A stretch of DNA of 64,000 bases from Paenibacillus soyae (GTDB taxonomy: Bacteria; Bacillota; Bacilli; Paenibacillales; Paenibacillaceae), in the NCBI RefSeq assembly GCF_024623455.1, contig NZ_JANIPJ010000010.1:167271-231270 (forward strand), read 5' to 3'. The notes beneath the pieces are model-generated. The model did no database searches. It saw only the letters and a program-made list of their open reading frames with translations, and was not told the DNA's origin. Below, piece after piece: positions 52,965 to 61,420 of the stretch. A program made the translations under genes and the position numbers. Numbering within the stretch: position 1 is the stretch's first letter; the number at the start of each line of letters is the position of its first letter.

Positions 52965-53483
52965 TTGACGGAGCAGGGAAACAATCAAGAACAACCAAAA
53001 GAAAAAAAATCCTTGTCGCTCAACGTCGTGAGCAACAAGAAACATAGAGGCTTCGGAGCGGGATCTATAGATCTCAGCGATGTGGCCTGCGTCATGATTG
53101 ATGAGGGCGTCGCGTATATCGATGTAGGCATCATGCATGCCAAGAGCAAGGTGGAGCGCGGCATCAAGTTCTCGCCGAACAAGGAAGACGTGCCGAACGG
53201 CCGGCAGTGCTGGATCGTATGGGTGGCTGTCGACCGTAATGAGGAAGGCTCGTATTACGCGGGCGCGACATCCTGCGAGATGCTGGTCGATTCCGAGGCG
53301 AAGCGCGGCTGGAAGATTCTCGCCGATCACGTCAACCGTCTGGATTACGCGATCAAGCGCCGCTACATGCTGGACAACTTAGGCGACGCCGAGAAGGCCG
53401 CTCTCCGCAAGCTGCTCGTCGAGCACAACGCGGAATGGTGGGACCGCTCGCCAGCCGAGCTGAAGGACGCTTTGGGCGGGTAA
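52965..53483 (+). CDS. ywhD: YwhD family protein
   Basis: This 172-residue cytoplasmic protein matches the YwhD family of Bacilli, with the pattern NKKHRGFGAGSIDLSDVACV and the final HNAEWWDRSP. No biochemical role is known to me. The start is the TTG at 52965, six bases after AAGGTGGG; an ATG further up (52911) has no such site. It diverges from the M1 peptidase gene and ends at a perfect terminator. Confidence 0.88.
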   Translation: MTEQGNNQEQPKEKKSLSLNVVSNKKHRGFGAGSIDLSDVACVMIDEGVAYIDVGIMHAKSKVERGIKFSPNKEDVPNGRQCWIVWVAVDRNEEGSYYAGATSCEMLVDSEAKRGWKILADHVNRLDYAIKRRYMLDNLGDAEKAALRKLLVEHNAEWWDRSPAELKDALGG

Positions 53484-53521
53484 CAAGGTAACTACTAGAT
53501 CGTTTATTTTGAATGAGGCAT

Positions 53522-53559
53522 AAAAAAGCAGTCCTCCATAATCGGAGGACTGCTTTTTT
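53522..53559. terminator. Bidirectional terminator
   Basis: AAAAAAGCAGTCCTCC and its exact complement surround a 6-base loop, between converging genes. Confidence 0.95.
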
Positions 53560-53575
53560 AGATCAATAGAAATCG

Positions 53576-55387
53576 TTACACAAGTTCGTATAGACGGATG
53601 ACTTTAGTAACCGAGAGATTCCCGGACAGGTCTGCCGCAATTAAAACATAATCCGTATTCAAGCTAAGAGATAAATCAGAGCCGACCAAGAAGTCTTCAT
53701 TCGCCGCTACATCACGCTGCCGATTTCCCGTTACCAGTTCTTTGAGTCCGTTGGCCGTAGGCTCTTCAATGTCTTCATAGGCTGTATAATCCATAATGAA
53801 TATAGTTCCGGCTTCGTTCGAGCGAAGCTTAAAGGATGTTCCGTTCCGAATCATAGTTGGGAAATCGGTAATCTCCTCGTCTGCTCCTTCGATTACTTTA
53901 AAAACCGTAAGAACGGGACTCCCGGTATCGGACATAAGATTAACTGTTTCAGAGGTCGAGACGTTGCCGGCCGCATCCACCGCATAGAGATGGTACGAGC
54001 CGACCGACAGAGCAGTCGTTGGCAGTGAGGCGGAAATGCCCGCCGAAACGGCCTGCTTCAGAGCTGTCCCAGGTTCGCCATCTAGTGCCGCTTCCAGTTG
54101 GCTGCGGGTTGGCGTAGTATCGATAAACATTTGGAATGGCACGACATAGATAAAGCCGTTCTCGCTGCTGGTCGCTGGGATGGGGAAATTAATCACCACA
54201 TTGCGTTCTACTTCGCTCAGTACCGGTGCCGTCGTATCCGCCGGCGGAACATAAGGCACATAAGCCGATACCGAAGCCGAGGCGCTGTACGACTCGTGGG
54301 AAGCCGTGATGGTGAAGGTGCCGGTCGTGCTGGCTTGGAACAGGCCGGATTGATCGATGCTGCCGCCGGACGCGCTCCAGGAGATCGGCTTGTCGAGCTC
54401 GATCGTTTGGCTGCCGATCTGGGCGGTTAGCTTGGCGGAGAACTGCACCGAAGTGCCAACGACGGCGGATGCGGTGGAAGGCGTAACTTCCATCTTCACG
54501 GTGCCCGTTGTAATCTCCGAGGTTTTGCCCAGGAAGGTTACCGTATAAGTCGTTCCGGGGACAAGCTCGGCCAGCTCAAGCGATGCCGATTTGCGGTCCT
54601 CGCTTAGCGAGACGCCCGACACGGTAACGGATTGGCCGGTTGCTTTCAATGCGACTTGGAATTGCTCCGGTCTCAGCTGGAGAGCAACTTCCTTGTTGAA
54701 GCTAAGGCTCAGCGTCTCTAGGTCGACAAGACTAGCCGAGAAGGACAAAGCCGTCTCCGATTGCTGAACCTTCAGGAAGTTGGACGCCACAAGCGCTACC
54801 TGCTGCCGCTGCGCCGAGCCGGAAGGATCAAACGTCCCGTTTCCCGATCCGCTCATAAGCTGGGCTTCCACCGCGAAGCCGACGGCATCCTTGGCCCAGT
54901 CCGAAATGCTGCCGCGGTCCTCGAACGTAAGCTGCGCTCCTTTGCCGGTCGCGTCTACGCCGAGCGCGCGAACGAATAATACCGCCATCTGTTCGCGGGT
55001 CAAATTTTGCGTGGGGTCGAATTGGCCATCGCCCTTCCCGTTAATGAGTCCTGCCGCATGGGCCGCTTCCACGTATTTATAGGAATAATGACTGGCCGGC
55101 ACGTCGGAGAAGGTTGGCGTAGCCGGAGCCTCTTCCACGTCCAAGTTCAGCGCTTTGGCCATAATAATGGCAAAGTCCTGTCTCTTAATATTGCCTGTCG
55201 GATTGAATTGTCCTGATCCGTTTCCTTGAATAATGCCTGCCTCGACAAGCTCCAGGATAGCGTCCTTCGCGTAGGAGCCTTCAATGTCCGTTAATTCCGT
55301 TGCAGCATCCGCGGCATGCGGGACGGCAGGGAATAACAGGGACGCCGCGAGCAAAGCGGCCGCGCTTCTTATTGCTAATTTACTCAT
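53576..55387 (-). CDS. SLH-domain surface protein with Ig-like domains
   Basis: This 603-residue exported protein has a signal peptide ending near AADAA (about 28) and three S-layer homology domains (about 30-75, 88-135 and 150-195; DGQFDPTQNLTREQMAVLFVRAL is the clearest, shortened to DGQFDPTQNL). These bind pyruvylated wall polymer. Then follow an SbsA-like Ig module (about 205-295), a BIG2-like module (about 300-375) and a C-terminal region of unknown function. It probably decorates the cell surface. ATG start with GGAGG. An extended -10 (TGGTATGAT) lies 40-50 bases upstream. It has its own terminator. Confidence 0.88.
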   Translation of the reverse strand: MSKLAIRSAAALLAASLLFPAVPHAADAATELTDIEGSYAKDAILELVEAGIIQGNGSGQFNPTGNIKRQDFAIIMAKALNLDVEEAPATPTFSDVPASHYSYKYVEAAHAAGLINGKGDGQFDPTQNLTREQMAVLFVRALGVDATGKGAQLTFEDRGSISDWAKDAVGFAVEAQLMSGSGNGTFDPSGSAQRQQVALVASNFLKVQQSETALSFSASLVDLETLSLSFNKEVALQLRPEQFQVALKATGQSVTVSGVSLSEDRKSASLELAELVPGTTYTVTFLGKTSEITTGTVKMEVTPSTASAVVGTSVQFSAKLTAQIGSQTIELDKPISWSASGGSIDQSGLFQASTTGTFTITASHESYSASASVSAYVPYVPPADTTAPVLSEVERNVVINFPIPATSSENGFIYVVPFQMFIDTTPTRSQLEAALDGEPGTALKQAVSAGISASLPTTALSVGSYHLYAVDAAGNVSTSETVNLMSDTGSPVLTVFKVIEGADEEITDFPTMIRNGTSFKLRSNEAGTIFIMDYTAYEDIEEPTANGLKELVTGNRQRDVAANEDFLVGSDLSLSLNTDYVLIAADLSGNLSVTKVIRLYELV

Positions 55388-55600
55388 AAACTAGTCCTCC
55401 AAATCTATAAATCTTCCATAGCTATCATACCATGCCCATTCTGTTAAAAGAAACTAAAATAGCGTGTTGCGGCAGGCGATTCCAGGCGGTAGAATGGACG
55501 GGTTGCATGACGAATCTGTGATAAAAAAACTTTTTTCGAAAACGCGCAGGGTTTTCCCAATTAACAAACGTCTATTCTATCGGGAAGGGAGGAGAGCGAC

Positions 55601-56182
55601 ATTCTAGACGAAGAAGAATGGCTGTTGGCCGCGCGGAACGGCGGGCCCGAGCATTATCGACCGTTCGTGCAGGCTTACGGGCCGTATATCTACAAAACCG
55701 TCTACGCCGTGCTGCATTCGCCGCACGATGCCGAAGACGTGACGCAGGAAGCGCTCTTGCAAATTTATCGCTCCCTCCCGAGCTATCGAATGGACGGTCT
55801 CAAAACCTGGATAACCCGAATCGCGGTTAACAAGGCGATTGATTTCAAGCGAAGCAGGGCGAGGAGGCCGGAGGAGCTGGTCGAGCGGGAAGCCGTGGAC
55901 CGGCAGTCGGCCGACCTTCAAGCGGACGGCATGCTGGCGGCGGCGCCGCGGCCGGCGGCCGAGGCCGAAGCGATCCGGCGCGAGGAGCTCCGGCATGTTC
56001 AAGCGATGGTGAACGAGCTGCCGGACAATTATCGCGGCGTGGTGACCGCCTTTTATATGGAAGAAAAATCGTACGAGCAGATCGCGGCCGAGACGGGACT
56101 CGAACGCAAGAGCGTGGAGTCGAAGCTGTACCGGGCAAGAGGCTGGATGAAGCGGCATTGGCGGAAGGAGGACTTCGAATGA
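55601..56182 (+). CDS. ECF RNA polymerase sigma factor, ATT start
   Basis: This sigma-70 factor of the extracytoplasmic-function type has region 2 (AEDVTQEALLQIYRSLP), the WITRIAVNKAIDFKR segment and region 4 (KSYEQIAAETGLERKSVESKL). The usual N-terminal DEEEWLLAARNGG is encoded only if translation begins upstream of the TTG at 55625. The frame is open back to 55565 with no ATG, GTG or TTG, and GGGAGGAGAG stands eight bases before ATT at 55601, so I place the start there (193 residues). The next gene overlaps its stop by four bases and encodes the anti-sigma factor. Confidence 0.85.
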   Translation: MLDEEEWLLAARNGGPEHYRPFVQAYGPYIYKTVYAVLHSPHDAEDVTQEALLQIYRSLPSYRMDGLKTWITRIAVNKAIDFKRSRARRPEELVEREAVDRQSADLQADGMLAAAPRPAAEAEAIRREELRHVQAMVNELPDNYRGVVTAFYMEEKSYEQIAAETGLERKSVESKLYRARGWMKRHWRKEDFE

Positions 56183-56847
56183 GCGGAATGGACAACGGAC
56201 ATTTATCGATGGAACAGCTCCACAAATATATTCGGAACGAGCTCTCGCCTTCCGAACGCGAGCAGGCGGATCAAGAGCTTCTCGAGTGCGAGGGCTGCAT
56301 GTGGCGGTTCGCGGCGGCGATGAAAGAGGCCGAGCGCGGCGAGCTTCCGATCGTGCCGGACGACGGGCTGCCGGATATGTTCCATCTTGAGGAGCGGGTC
56401 ATGGCCGAGCTTCTCGGCAGCTCGGCCAGTCTGGCGGAGCGGCATGCCGAACAGGATACGACTGCACTGCTTCCAGGCCAAGAGCTGGCTGAAGCAGCCC
56501 ATACGAAAACAACGGCGAGACCGAGACTTGGCGATGAACGGCACCAGCTTGACCAACCGCAGACGCTTGCGCAAAGTAAAGTCCCGAATCGCCGCGGCTC
56601 TTGGCTGCAGCATCCGGTCACGCATTACGCGATCGCGGCCTCCGTTACGCTGCTGCTTGTGGCAACGGGCGCGCTCGCCGGCTTCTCCGAGAAGCTGCAG
56701 CACATCGATGAGGCCGACGGCGCGGCGGCAAGACCGCCTTTCTCCGCCAGCGCGGAGTGGAGGGATGAGCCTTCCTGGTCCGACCGCCTTGTCCACCAAG
56801 CGGGCAGCTTCCTGGACGGCGTGCAGGCGCTGCGCTTCAATAAATAA
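56179..56847 (+). CDS. Anti-sigma factor
   Basis: This 222-residue membrane protein has an N-terminal cytoplasmic anti-sigma domain with a CEGC pair (about 34-37), a reduced form of the zinc-binding HxxxCxxC motif, a long variable linker, one membrane segment (about 153-172) and an outside tail of about 45 residues. It should hold the ECF sigma factor inactive until an envelope signal acts. The ATG overlaps the sigma stop (ATGA), so the two are made in balance. Confidence 0.82.
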   Translation: MSGMDNGHLSMEQLHKYIRNELSPSEREQADQELLECEGCMWRFAAAMKEAERGELPIVPDDGLPDMFHLEERVMAELLGSSASLAERHAEQDTTALLPGQELAEAAHTKTTARPRLGDERHQLDQPQTLAQSKVPNRRGSWLQHPVTHYAIAASVTLLLVATGALAGFSEKLQHIDEADGAAARPPFSASAEWRDEPSWSDRLVHQAGSFLDGVQALRFNK

Positions 56848-56874
56848 TTTAATTCACGAGAGGATGTTCATCCT

Positions 56875-58104
56875 ATGATTAGAAAAAGCCCGTTGACTGC
56901 GTTCTTTCTGTCTTTTATTCCGGGCGCGGGGCATGCGTATTTGGGCAGAACCGGCAGGTTAGTTATGTATGGTGGGGGATTCTTCGGAAGCTTGCTGCTC
57001 GCCGCTTTCGCTCTGGCGACGGATTCGGATGAAATCGGCGCGTTCATGCTCGTCATGGCGTTCCTCTTCGGCTTCGTTAACATGCTCGACATGATCATCA
57101 CGATCATCTCCGGCAAGGCGTTCGCGCCTGCTATGCCTGGCGGATACCCGCCGCCGGCCAATTACGAGGCGGCGGCCGGAGGCGGACTCGCCGAACCGTA
57201 TGGTGCCTCGGACCCGCAGCAGGGCGCAGCTTTCGGCTCTGCTCGCGCCCATTATGCTTCGCCGGCCTATCATGAGCAGCAGCAAGAGAAGACGAGAACG
57301 ATTCTGCTGTCCATTATTCCCGGCCTCGGCCATATGAATCTGGGGCTGCTGCAGAGGGGCATCACGTTCCTCGTATCGTTCGTCGGCTTGTTCGCGATTA
57401 TCGTATTCATCAGCATCATTACGAATTCCGCGTCCATGCTGGTGTTCCTGCTGGCCCTGCCGGTTATTTGGATTTACGGAATATTCGATGCCTCGAGTCT
57501 GGTGACGAGCAAGCACAACGGGGCGCTTCTGGAGGACCGCTCGTTGTTCGAAGGAATCGAATCGCATATCGCTTCCGGGCAGAAGAACAAAGTGCTGACG
57601 ATCGCACTATCGATTTTCCCGGGAGCGGGCCATCTCTATCTCGGTCTTCAGAAGCGCGGCTTGCAATTGATGGGCGGGTTCCTGCTGGCCATCTACATTA
57701 TGGATAACCTGAGGCTGTCCTTGTTCTTGTTCCTGCTGCCGCTGTTCTGGTGCTTCGCGTTCTTCGACGCGCTGGCTCAGCTGTCCCGGTACGGACGCCA
57801 AAGGCTGAGCGACGAACCCGTACTTCCGATGTTCGTGCCTTATCAACGGTGGCTTGGCGTCGGGCTGCTGGGGTTCGGCGTATACTTCCTCGTCGACCGG
57901 ATCTTGATTCGCGAGCTGCTGGACTACTTTCCTCACATCTACGCTCAATATATGGAGTACAAGTACATGCTGCCCACCGTTATTATCGCGTTCGTGATGA
58001 TCGTCATCGGTTTGAGGCTGGCCTTCGGCAGAAGCAGCGTATTGAGCGCGGGCCCGCTCGAGCGTGGCTATGATTCCCGCGCAGATGAAGAAGGGAGGCC
58101 GTAA
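56875..58104 (+). CDS. Membrane protein with three TM2-like repeats
   Basis: This 409-residue membrane protein has three copies of a TM2-like unit, each starting with a PGxGHxxLG turn: SFIPGAGHAYLG (about 14-25), SIIPGLGHMNLG (about 146-157) and SIFPGAGHLYLG (about 248-259), each followed by one or two membrane helices. Two more helices close the protein. The 40 residues after the first unit are Pro/Gly/Ala-rich. I know of no function for this arrangement. It lies 27 bases after the anti-sigma gene and probably belongs to the same operon. Confidence 0.75.
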   Translation: MIRKSPLTAFFLSFIPGAGHAYLGRTGRLVMYGGGFFGSLLLAAFALATDSDEIGAFMLVMAFLFGFVNMLDMIITIISGKAFAPAMPGGYPPPANYEAAAGGGLAEPYGASDPQQGAAFGSARAHYASPAYHEQQQEKTRTILLSIIPGLGHMNLGLLQRGITFLVSFVGLFAIIVFISIITNSASMLVFLLALPVIWIYGIFDASSLVTSKHNGALLEDRSLFEGIESHIASGQKNKVLTIALSIFPGAGHLYLGLQKRGLQLMGGFLLAIYIMDNLRLSLFLFLLPLFWCFAFFDALAQLSRYGRQRLSDEPVLPMFVPYQRWLGVGLLGFGVYFLVDRILIRELLDYFPHIYAQYMEYKYMLPTVIIAFVMIVIGLRLAFGRSSVLSAGPLERGYDSRADEEGRP

Positions 58105-58107
58105 CGC

Positions 58108-58818
58108 ATGAATATAGCGAACAACGAGCAAGCTTCTTCGGCTGGCTTCGGCGGATACGCGGGCGTACCGCAGCCACGGGAGCAGCGCCGCGCATGGCGC
58201 GTAGGCTCCTTGTCGATGGGCATCACGCTTATGCTGATCGGAACGGCGTTCGCCGTCTCGTTATGGCAGGATACGGAAGCATACGAAATGCTGATGTGGG
58301 TCGCTCCGGTCGTGTTTATTTTGCTGGGGGCGGAGCTGCTTATTTACTTGGGAGTCGCGGGCAAGCAAGATACGCTTGTGCGGTATGACTGGCTCAGCGT
58401 GTTTTTTGTAGGGGTGATCGGGATCGCCAGTCTCGTGCTGGCTCTGTTTATGTCTTCGGGTCTATTCGATGAGATCCGTCAGGATATGAAGAGGATTCAG
58501 AGGACGGCGTTCGTCGAGTCGGACAAAATCGTGGTGCCGGAAGGCGTCAGCAACGTCATTGTGCAGTCGGCGGGAGAGATTACGATCGACCAGACGTCTT
58601 CCCGCGAGCTCCACTTGATGGGGCAGGTGCGGTATTGGTCGGCGGAAGCCGCTAACGGAGCGGCCAGCGGGATGCTGAGGACGAACACAGTGGGGAGCGA
58701 CCTGTATGTATTCATCGGGTCACCCGATTGGGAGAAGAGCGGCAATGTCGAGGCTCTGTCTCCGCAGCTTATTCTGACCGTACCTGAAGGCGTGACCGTG
58801 GAGCAAAGGCCGTTCTAG
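58108..58818 (+). CDS. Membrane protein, LiaF-like layout
   Basis: This 236-residue protein has three membrane segments (about 35-53, 62-80 and 96-117) and a C-terminal outside domain rich in beta-strands, a layout like LiaF or DUF4097-type proteins, though I cannot assign the family. It follows the TM2-like gene after three bases (GGGAGG nine bases before ATG) and is the last gene of the ECF operon. It could sense or buffer envelope stress. Confidence 0.65.
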   Translation: MNIANNEQASSAGFGGYAGVPQPREQRRAWRVGSLSMGITLMLIGTAFAVSLWQDTEAYEMLMWVAPVVFILLGAELLIYLGVAGKQDTLVRYDWLSVFFVGVIGIASLVLALFMSSGLFDEIRQDMKRIQRTAFVESDKIVVPEGVSNVIVQSAGEITIDQTSSRELHLMGQVRYWSAEAANGAASGMLRTNTVGSDLYVFIGSPDWEKSGNVEALSPQLILTVPEGVTVEQRPF

Positions 58819-58830
58819 GCGGCAGGCGCG

Positions 58831-59382
58831 TTACAGGCCGCTATCGGATTCGACCTTCGCCCCTTGCTTGGCGCCGGCAAAGACAGGCAAAGCTTTTAAC
58901 AGCTTCTCGCATTGCGCAACGGCATAAAGCGTGAGGAGCAGCCCCGCGAGCACGATAACGACCGATAACGGCGCCGTCCAGACATGCGCGGGCTTCGCGA
59001 AGAACGGGATGAGCGCGATGGCCATGATAGGAGGCGCGTTCCATTTGAAGGTGTGGAACAGCACGATGACGATAAGGAGAGTCGCGAGCAAAGACAAGGC
59101 GCTCGTGCTGAGCTGGGCGAACGTCGATCCGATGAAGGAAGCTACGGCGGCTCCGACCGCGATTCGCCACATCTCGTTCAATGGGAACGGCTTCGAGATG
59201 AAGAGAAGGCTGAACGCTCCGAGCGTCGGGAAGAACAAGGAGTTCAGCAGGGGGATATGTAAGGAAATCCAGTAAATAAGGACAATGTAGAAACAGATAG
59301 CAATAGCTTTCAAACGCATAGTATGCGGGTACCTCTCTTCTCCGGGCGGAATGATAGGACTATTCATTGGCGTCCGTAACAT
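58831..59382 (-). CDS. HPP-like membrane protein
   Basis: This 183-residue protein has four to five membrane segments and a PTLGAFSLLFISKPFPL stretch like the HPP family, which in some bacteria carries nitrite. Whether it transports anything here is unknown. The start at ATG 59382 follows GGAGG by only four bases; a shorter form from 59319 is possible. It converges on the ECF operon, 12 bases apart, without a clear terminator. Confidence 0.65.
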   Translation of the reverse strand: MLRTPMNSPIIPPGEERYPHTMRLKAIAICFYIVLIYWISLHIPLLNSLFFPTLGAFSLLFISKPFPLNEMWRIAVGAAVASFIGSTFAQLSTSALSLLATLLIVIVLFHTFKWNAPPIMAIALIPFFAKPAHVWTAPLSVVIVLAGLLLTLYAVAQCEKLLKALPVFAGAKQGAKVESDSGL

Positions 59383-59429
59383 TCTACCTCCGAGAAGCTT
59401 AACTCGTCAATAAACGAGCATATAACAAT

Positions 59430-59457
59430 AAGCCCGTCCGGCATGCCGGCGGGCTTT
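59430..59457. repeat. GC-rich perfect hairpin
   Basis: AAGCCCG-t-CCGG-CATG-CCGG-c-GGGCTT lies between the HPP-like and crp-like genes. On the minus strand a TTATTGTTAT tail follows, so it may act as a terminator or attenuator. Confidence 0.5.
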
Positions 59458-59473
59458 GGAATTGGAGTGCGAT

Positions 59474-59986
59474 ATGCTGCTACATAAAGGTGAAGTCTTG
59501 TTCCGCCAAGGCGAGATCGGCGGCCTCTTCACGGTCAAACGAGGCTTGCTGAAAATTATGCGCGTGAACGAGGACGGCAATCCGTTCCTGGTGAACATCA
59601 TCGTGGAGGGAGAAACGATTCCGCATCACTCGCTGCTTAGTCCGGCGCCGAACCACGGGACGGCGATCGCTCTCGTTACCTGCGAGATCGAACGGATTGA
59701 TCCCGGCCCGTGGTATGCCTCGCTTCACGACGACCCGGCCAAAAACAGGGAGATCGCGCTGCTGCTCCAGGGCAAGCTCAGGATGATGCAGCAGCGGATC
59801 GACCAGCTTACGCAGGTGGCTCCGGCGGATAAGCTGCGAAAGCTGGAGGAGTGGTTCCGTCAATACATAGGGCCGGACCAAATCACGGGTATTCTGACGC
59901 AGGAAGAGATCGGCCAATTGATCGGATTGCGCCGGGAGACAGTCAACCGGCTGCTTCGGTCCGGAGCGGCCAACGGCGAGAGCTAG
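59474..59986 (+). CDS. Crp/Fnr family regulator
   Basis: This 170-residue regulator has a cyclic-nucleotide-binding-type barrel (KGEVLFRQGEIGGLFTVKRG) and a C-terminal helix-turn-helix (LTQEEIGQLIGLRRETVNRLL). It is shorter than usual (about 220) and lacks the first 15-20 residues of the barrel as well as Fe-S cysteines of the Fnr type, so its ligand is not clear. The ATG follows GGAG by six bases. It converges with the flavohaemoglobin gene, and their stops overlap by four bases; it is a good candidate to bind the TGTGA-N6-TCACA site of that gene. Confidence 0.82.
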   Translation: MLLHKGEVLFRQGEIGGLFTVKRGLLKIMRVNEDGNPFLVNIIVEGETIPHHSLLSPAPNHGTAIALVTCEIERIDPGPWYASLHDDPAKNREIALLLQGKLRMMQQRIDQLTQVAPADKLRKLEEWFRQYIGPDQITGILTQEEIGQLIGLRRETVNRLLRSGAANGES

Positions 59987-61224
59987 CGGGCTGCGGAAGC
60001 AGCGGCAGGCTCCAGACTGGCGGCCGGACCGAAAAACTCGAAGTGAATGTCGGAATCCGAAACTCCCCAATCCTTCAGCGCTTGATTCATAGCCTGCATA
60101 AAGGGGACAGGGCCGCAGAAGTAGAAGCTGGCGTTTTGGTCCGGGATGATCGTCTTCAGCCATTCGAGATGGATCGTGCCCTCCTTGTGGAAGGCCTGCG
60201 TCTCGCGGTCTTGGTCCGATGGATTCCGATAGCAATAGTAGGCGGACATGCGGGGACGGGCTTGCGTTAGCTCGTCGACATGCTGCTTCATCGCGTGGAC
60301 CTTGCCGTTCTCCGTCGCATGGATGAAGGTGACCTGACGCTCCGAATCCTTCTCGGCCAGCGTGTTCAGCATGCTGATCATCGGCGTAAGGCCGACTCCA
60401 CCGCTGAGAAGTACGACGGGACGTTTATCCTCCAAGTTCAAATAAAAATCGCCGGCAGGGGCGGAGAGGTGCAGAATGTCCCCTTCTTTGATCTGGTGGT
60501 GCAAATAGTTCGACACTCTGCCGTCCGGATGGCTTTCGCCGCCGTCTTCCCGTTTGACGGTGATCCGGTAATACGGTTTGCCCGGCGCGTCGGACAGGCT
60601 GTATTGGCGGATGTGGGTAAACTGGTCCTCCGGTATCGCCATACGGACGCTGACGTATTGTCCGGCCAGAAAGCTCGCGATCGCTCCGCCGTCCTTCGGC
60701 ACGAGGTAGAAGGAAGTAATCGAATCGCTCTCCTGCACTTTGCGGTCGACGCGGAATTCGCGGAAATCCTCCCAGCCTCCTGGCTGCTGGTGAGCCTCCT
60801 TATACATCTCCGCTTCAACTCCGATAAACGCGTCGGCGATCATGCCGTACGCTTCCCCCCATGCGCCGATAATATCGTCGGTGGCGGCATCGCCGAGCAC
60901 GTCCTTGATCGCTTTGAGAAGGAATTCGCCGACGATCGGATAATGCTCGGGCTTCACGCCGAGGCTCCGGTGTTTGTGCGCGATTTGCTTCACGGCGGGC
61001 AGAATCGCCGCCAGATTCTCAATATGCACAGCCGCCGCGTACACGACATTGGCAAGCGCCGTCTGCTGTCTGCCTTGCTTCTGGTTCGCGTGGTTGAAGA
61101 TGTTCAGCAGCTCCGGGTGGGCTGCGAACATCATCTCGTAGAATCGTTTCGTAATCGCCACGCCGTGCACTTCGAGCACGGGGACGGTAGATTTGATGAT
61201 TTGGACCGATCGTTCGCTTAGCAT
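59983..61224 (-). CDS. hmp: Flavohaemoglobin (nitric oxide dioxygenase)
   Basis: This 413-residue protein has a globin domain (1-140) with Tyr29, His85 (haem ligand) and Tyr95, as in Escherichia coli Hmp, an FAD domain with RQYSLS, and an NAD domain with GGVGLTPM and FYFCGP. It turns nitric oxide into nitrate using oxygen and NAD(P)H. The ATG at 61224 follows GGGAGG by nine bases. The promoter carries a Crp/Fnr-type site. Its 3' end overlaps the convergent crp-like gene, so the two transcripts are antisense at their ends. Confidence 0.95.
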   Translation of the reverse strand: MLSERSVQIIKSTVPVLEVHGVAITKRFYEMMFAAHPELLNIFNHANQKQGRQQTALANVVYAAAVHIENLAAILPAVKQIAHKHRSLGVKPEHYPIVGEFLLKAIKDVLGDAATDDIIGAWGEAYGMIADAFIGVEAEMYKEAHQQPGGWEDFREFRVDRKVQESDSITSFYLVPKDGGAIASFLAGQYVSVRMAIPEDQFTHIRQYSLSDAPGKPYYRITVKREDGGESHPDGRVSNYLHHQIKEGDILHLSAPAGDFYLNLEDKRPVVLLSGGVGLTPMISMLNTLAEKDSERQVTFIHATENGKVHAMKQHVDELTQARPRMSAYYCYRNPSDQDRETQAFHKEGTIHLEWLKTIIPDQNASFYFCGPVPFMQAMNQALKDWGVSDSDIHFEFFGPAASLEPAAASAAR

Positions 61225-61294
61225 AGGTAACAACCTCCCGAATAATTGTGGTGGCGGACCATTATAGGATGCTCATGTCCGCCGGCTTGATTCC

Positions 61295-61337
61295 AGTATA
61301 GTCGAGAGGCGGGGACGTTCCTGTGATTTCGGTCACA
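61295..61337 (-). promoter_or_regulatory. hmp promoter with a Crp/Fnr-type site
   Basis: TGTGA-N6-TCACA (61322-61337) is a perfect site of the Crp type, also used by Bacillus Fnr. A -10 element TATACT lies at 61300-61295 with a poor -35. If transcription starts seven bases later (61288), the site is centred at -41.5, the normal place for an activator. A second -10-like TATAAT lies at 61266-61261. Confidence 0.65.
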
Positions 61338-61380
61338 GCAAACCGCAACGAATTGTGACGGTGCGGAGGCGGGAAAGGGC

Positions 61381-61419
61381 AAAGAGGATACCCGGTCAAT
61401 AAGCGCGGGTATCCTCTTT
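61381..61419 (-). terminator. Terminator of the chemoreceptor pseudogene
   Basis: AAAGAGGATACCC (61381-61393) and its exact complement (61407-61419) enclose a 13-base loop, with T-rich flanks on the minus strand. Confidence 0.9.
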
Positions 61420-61420
61420 C

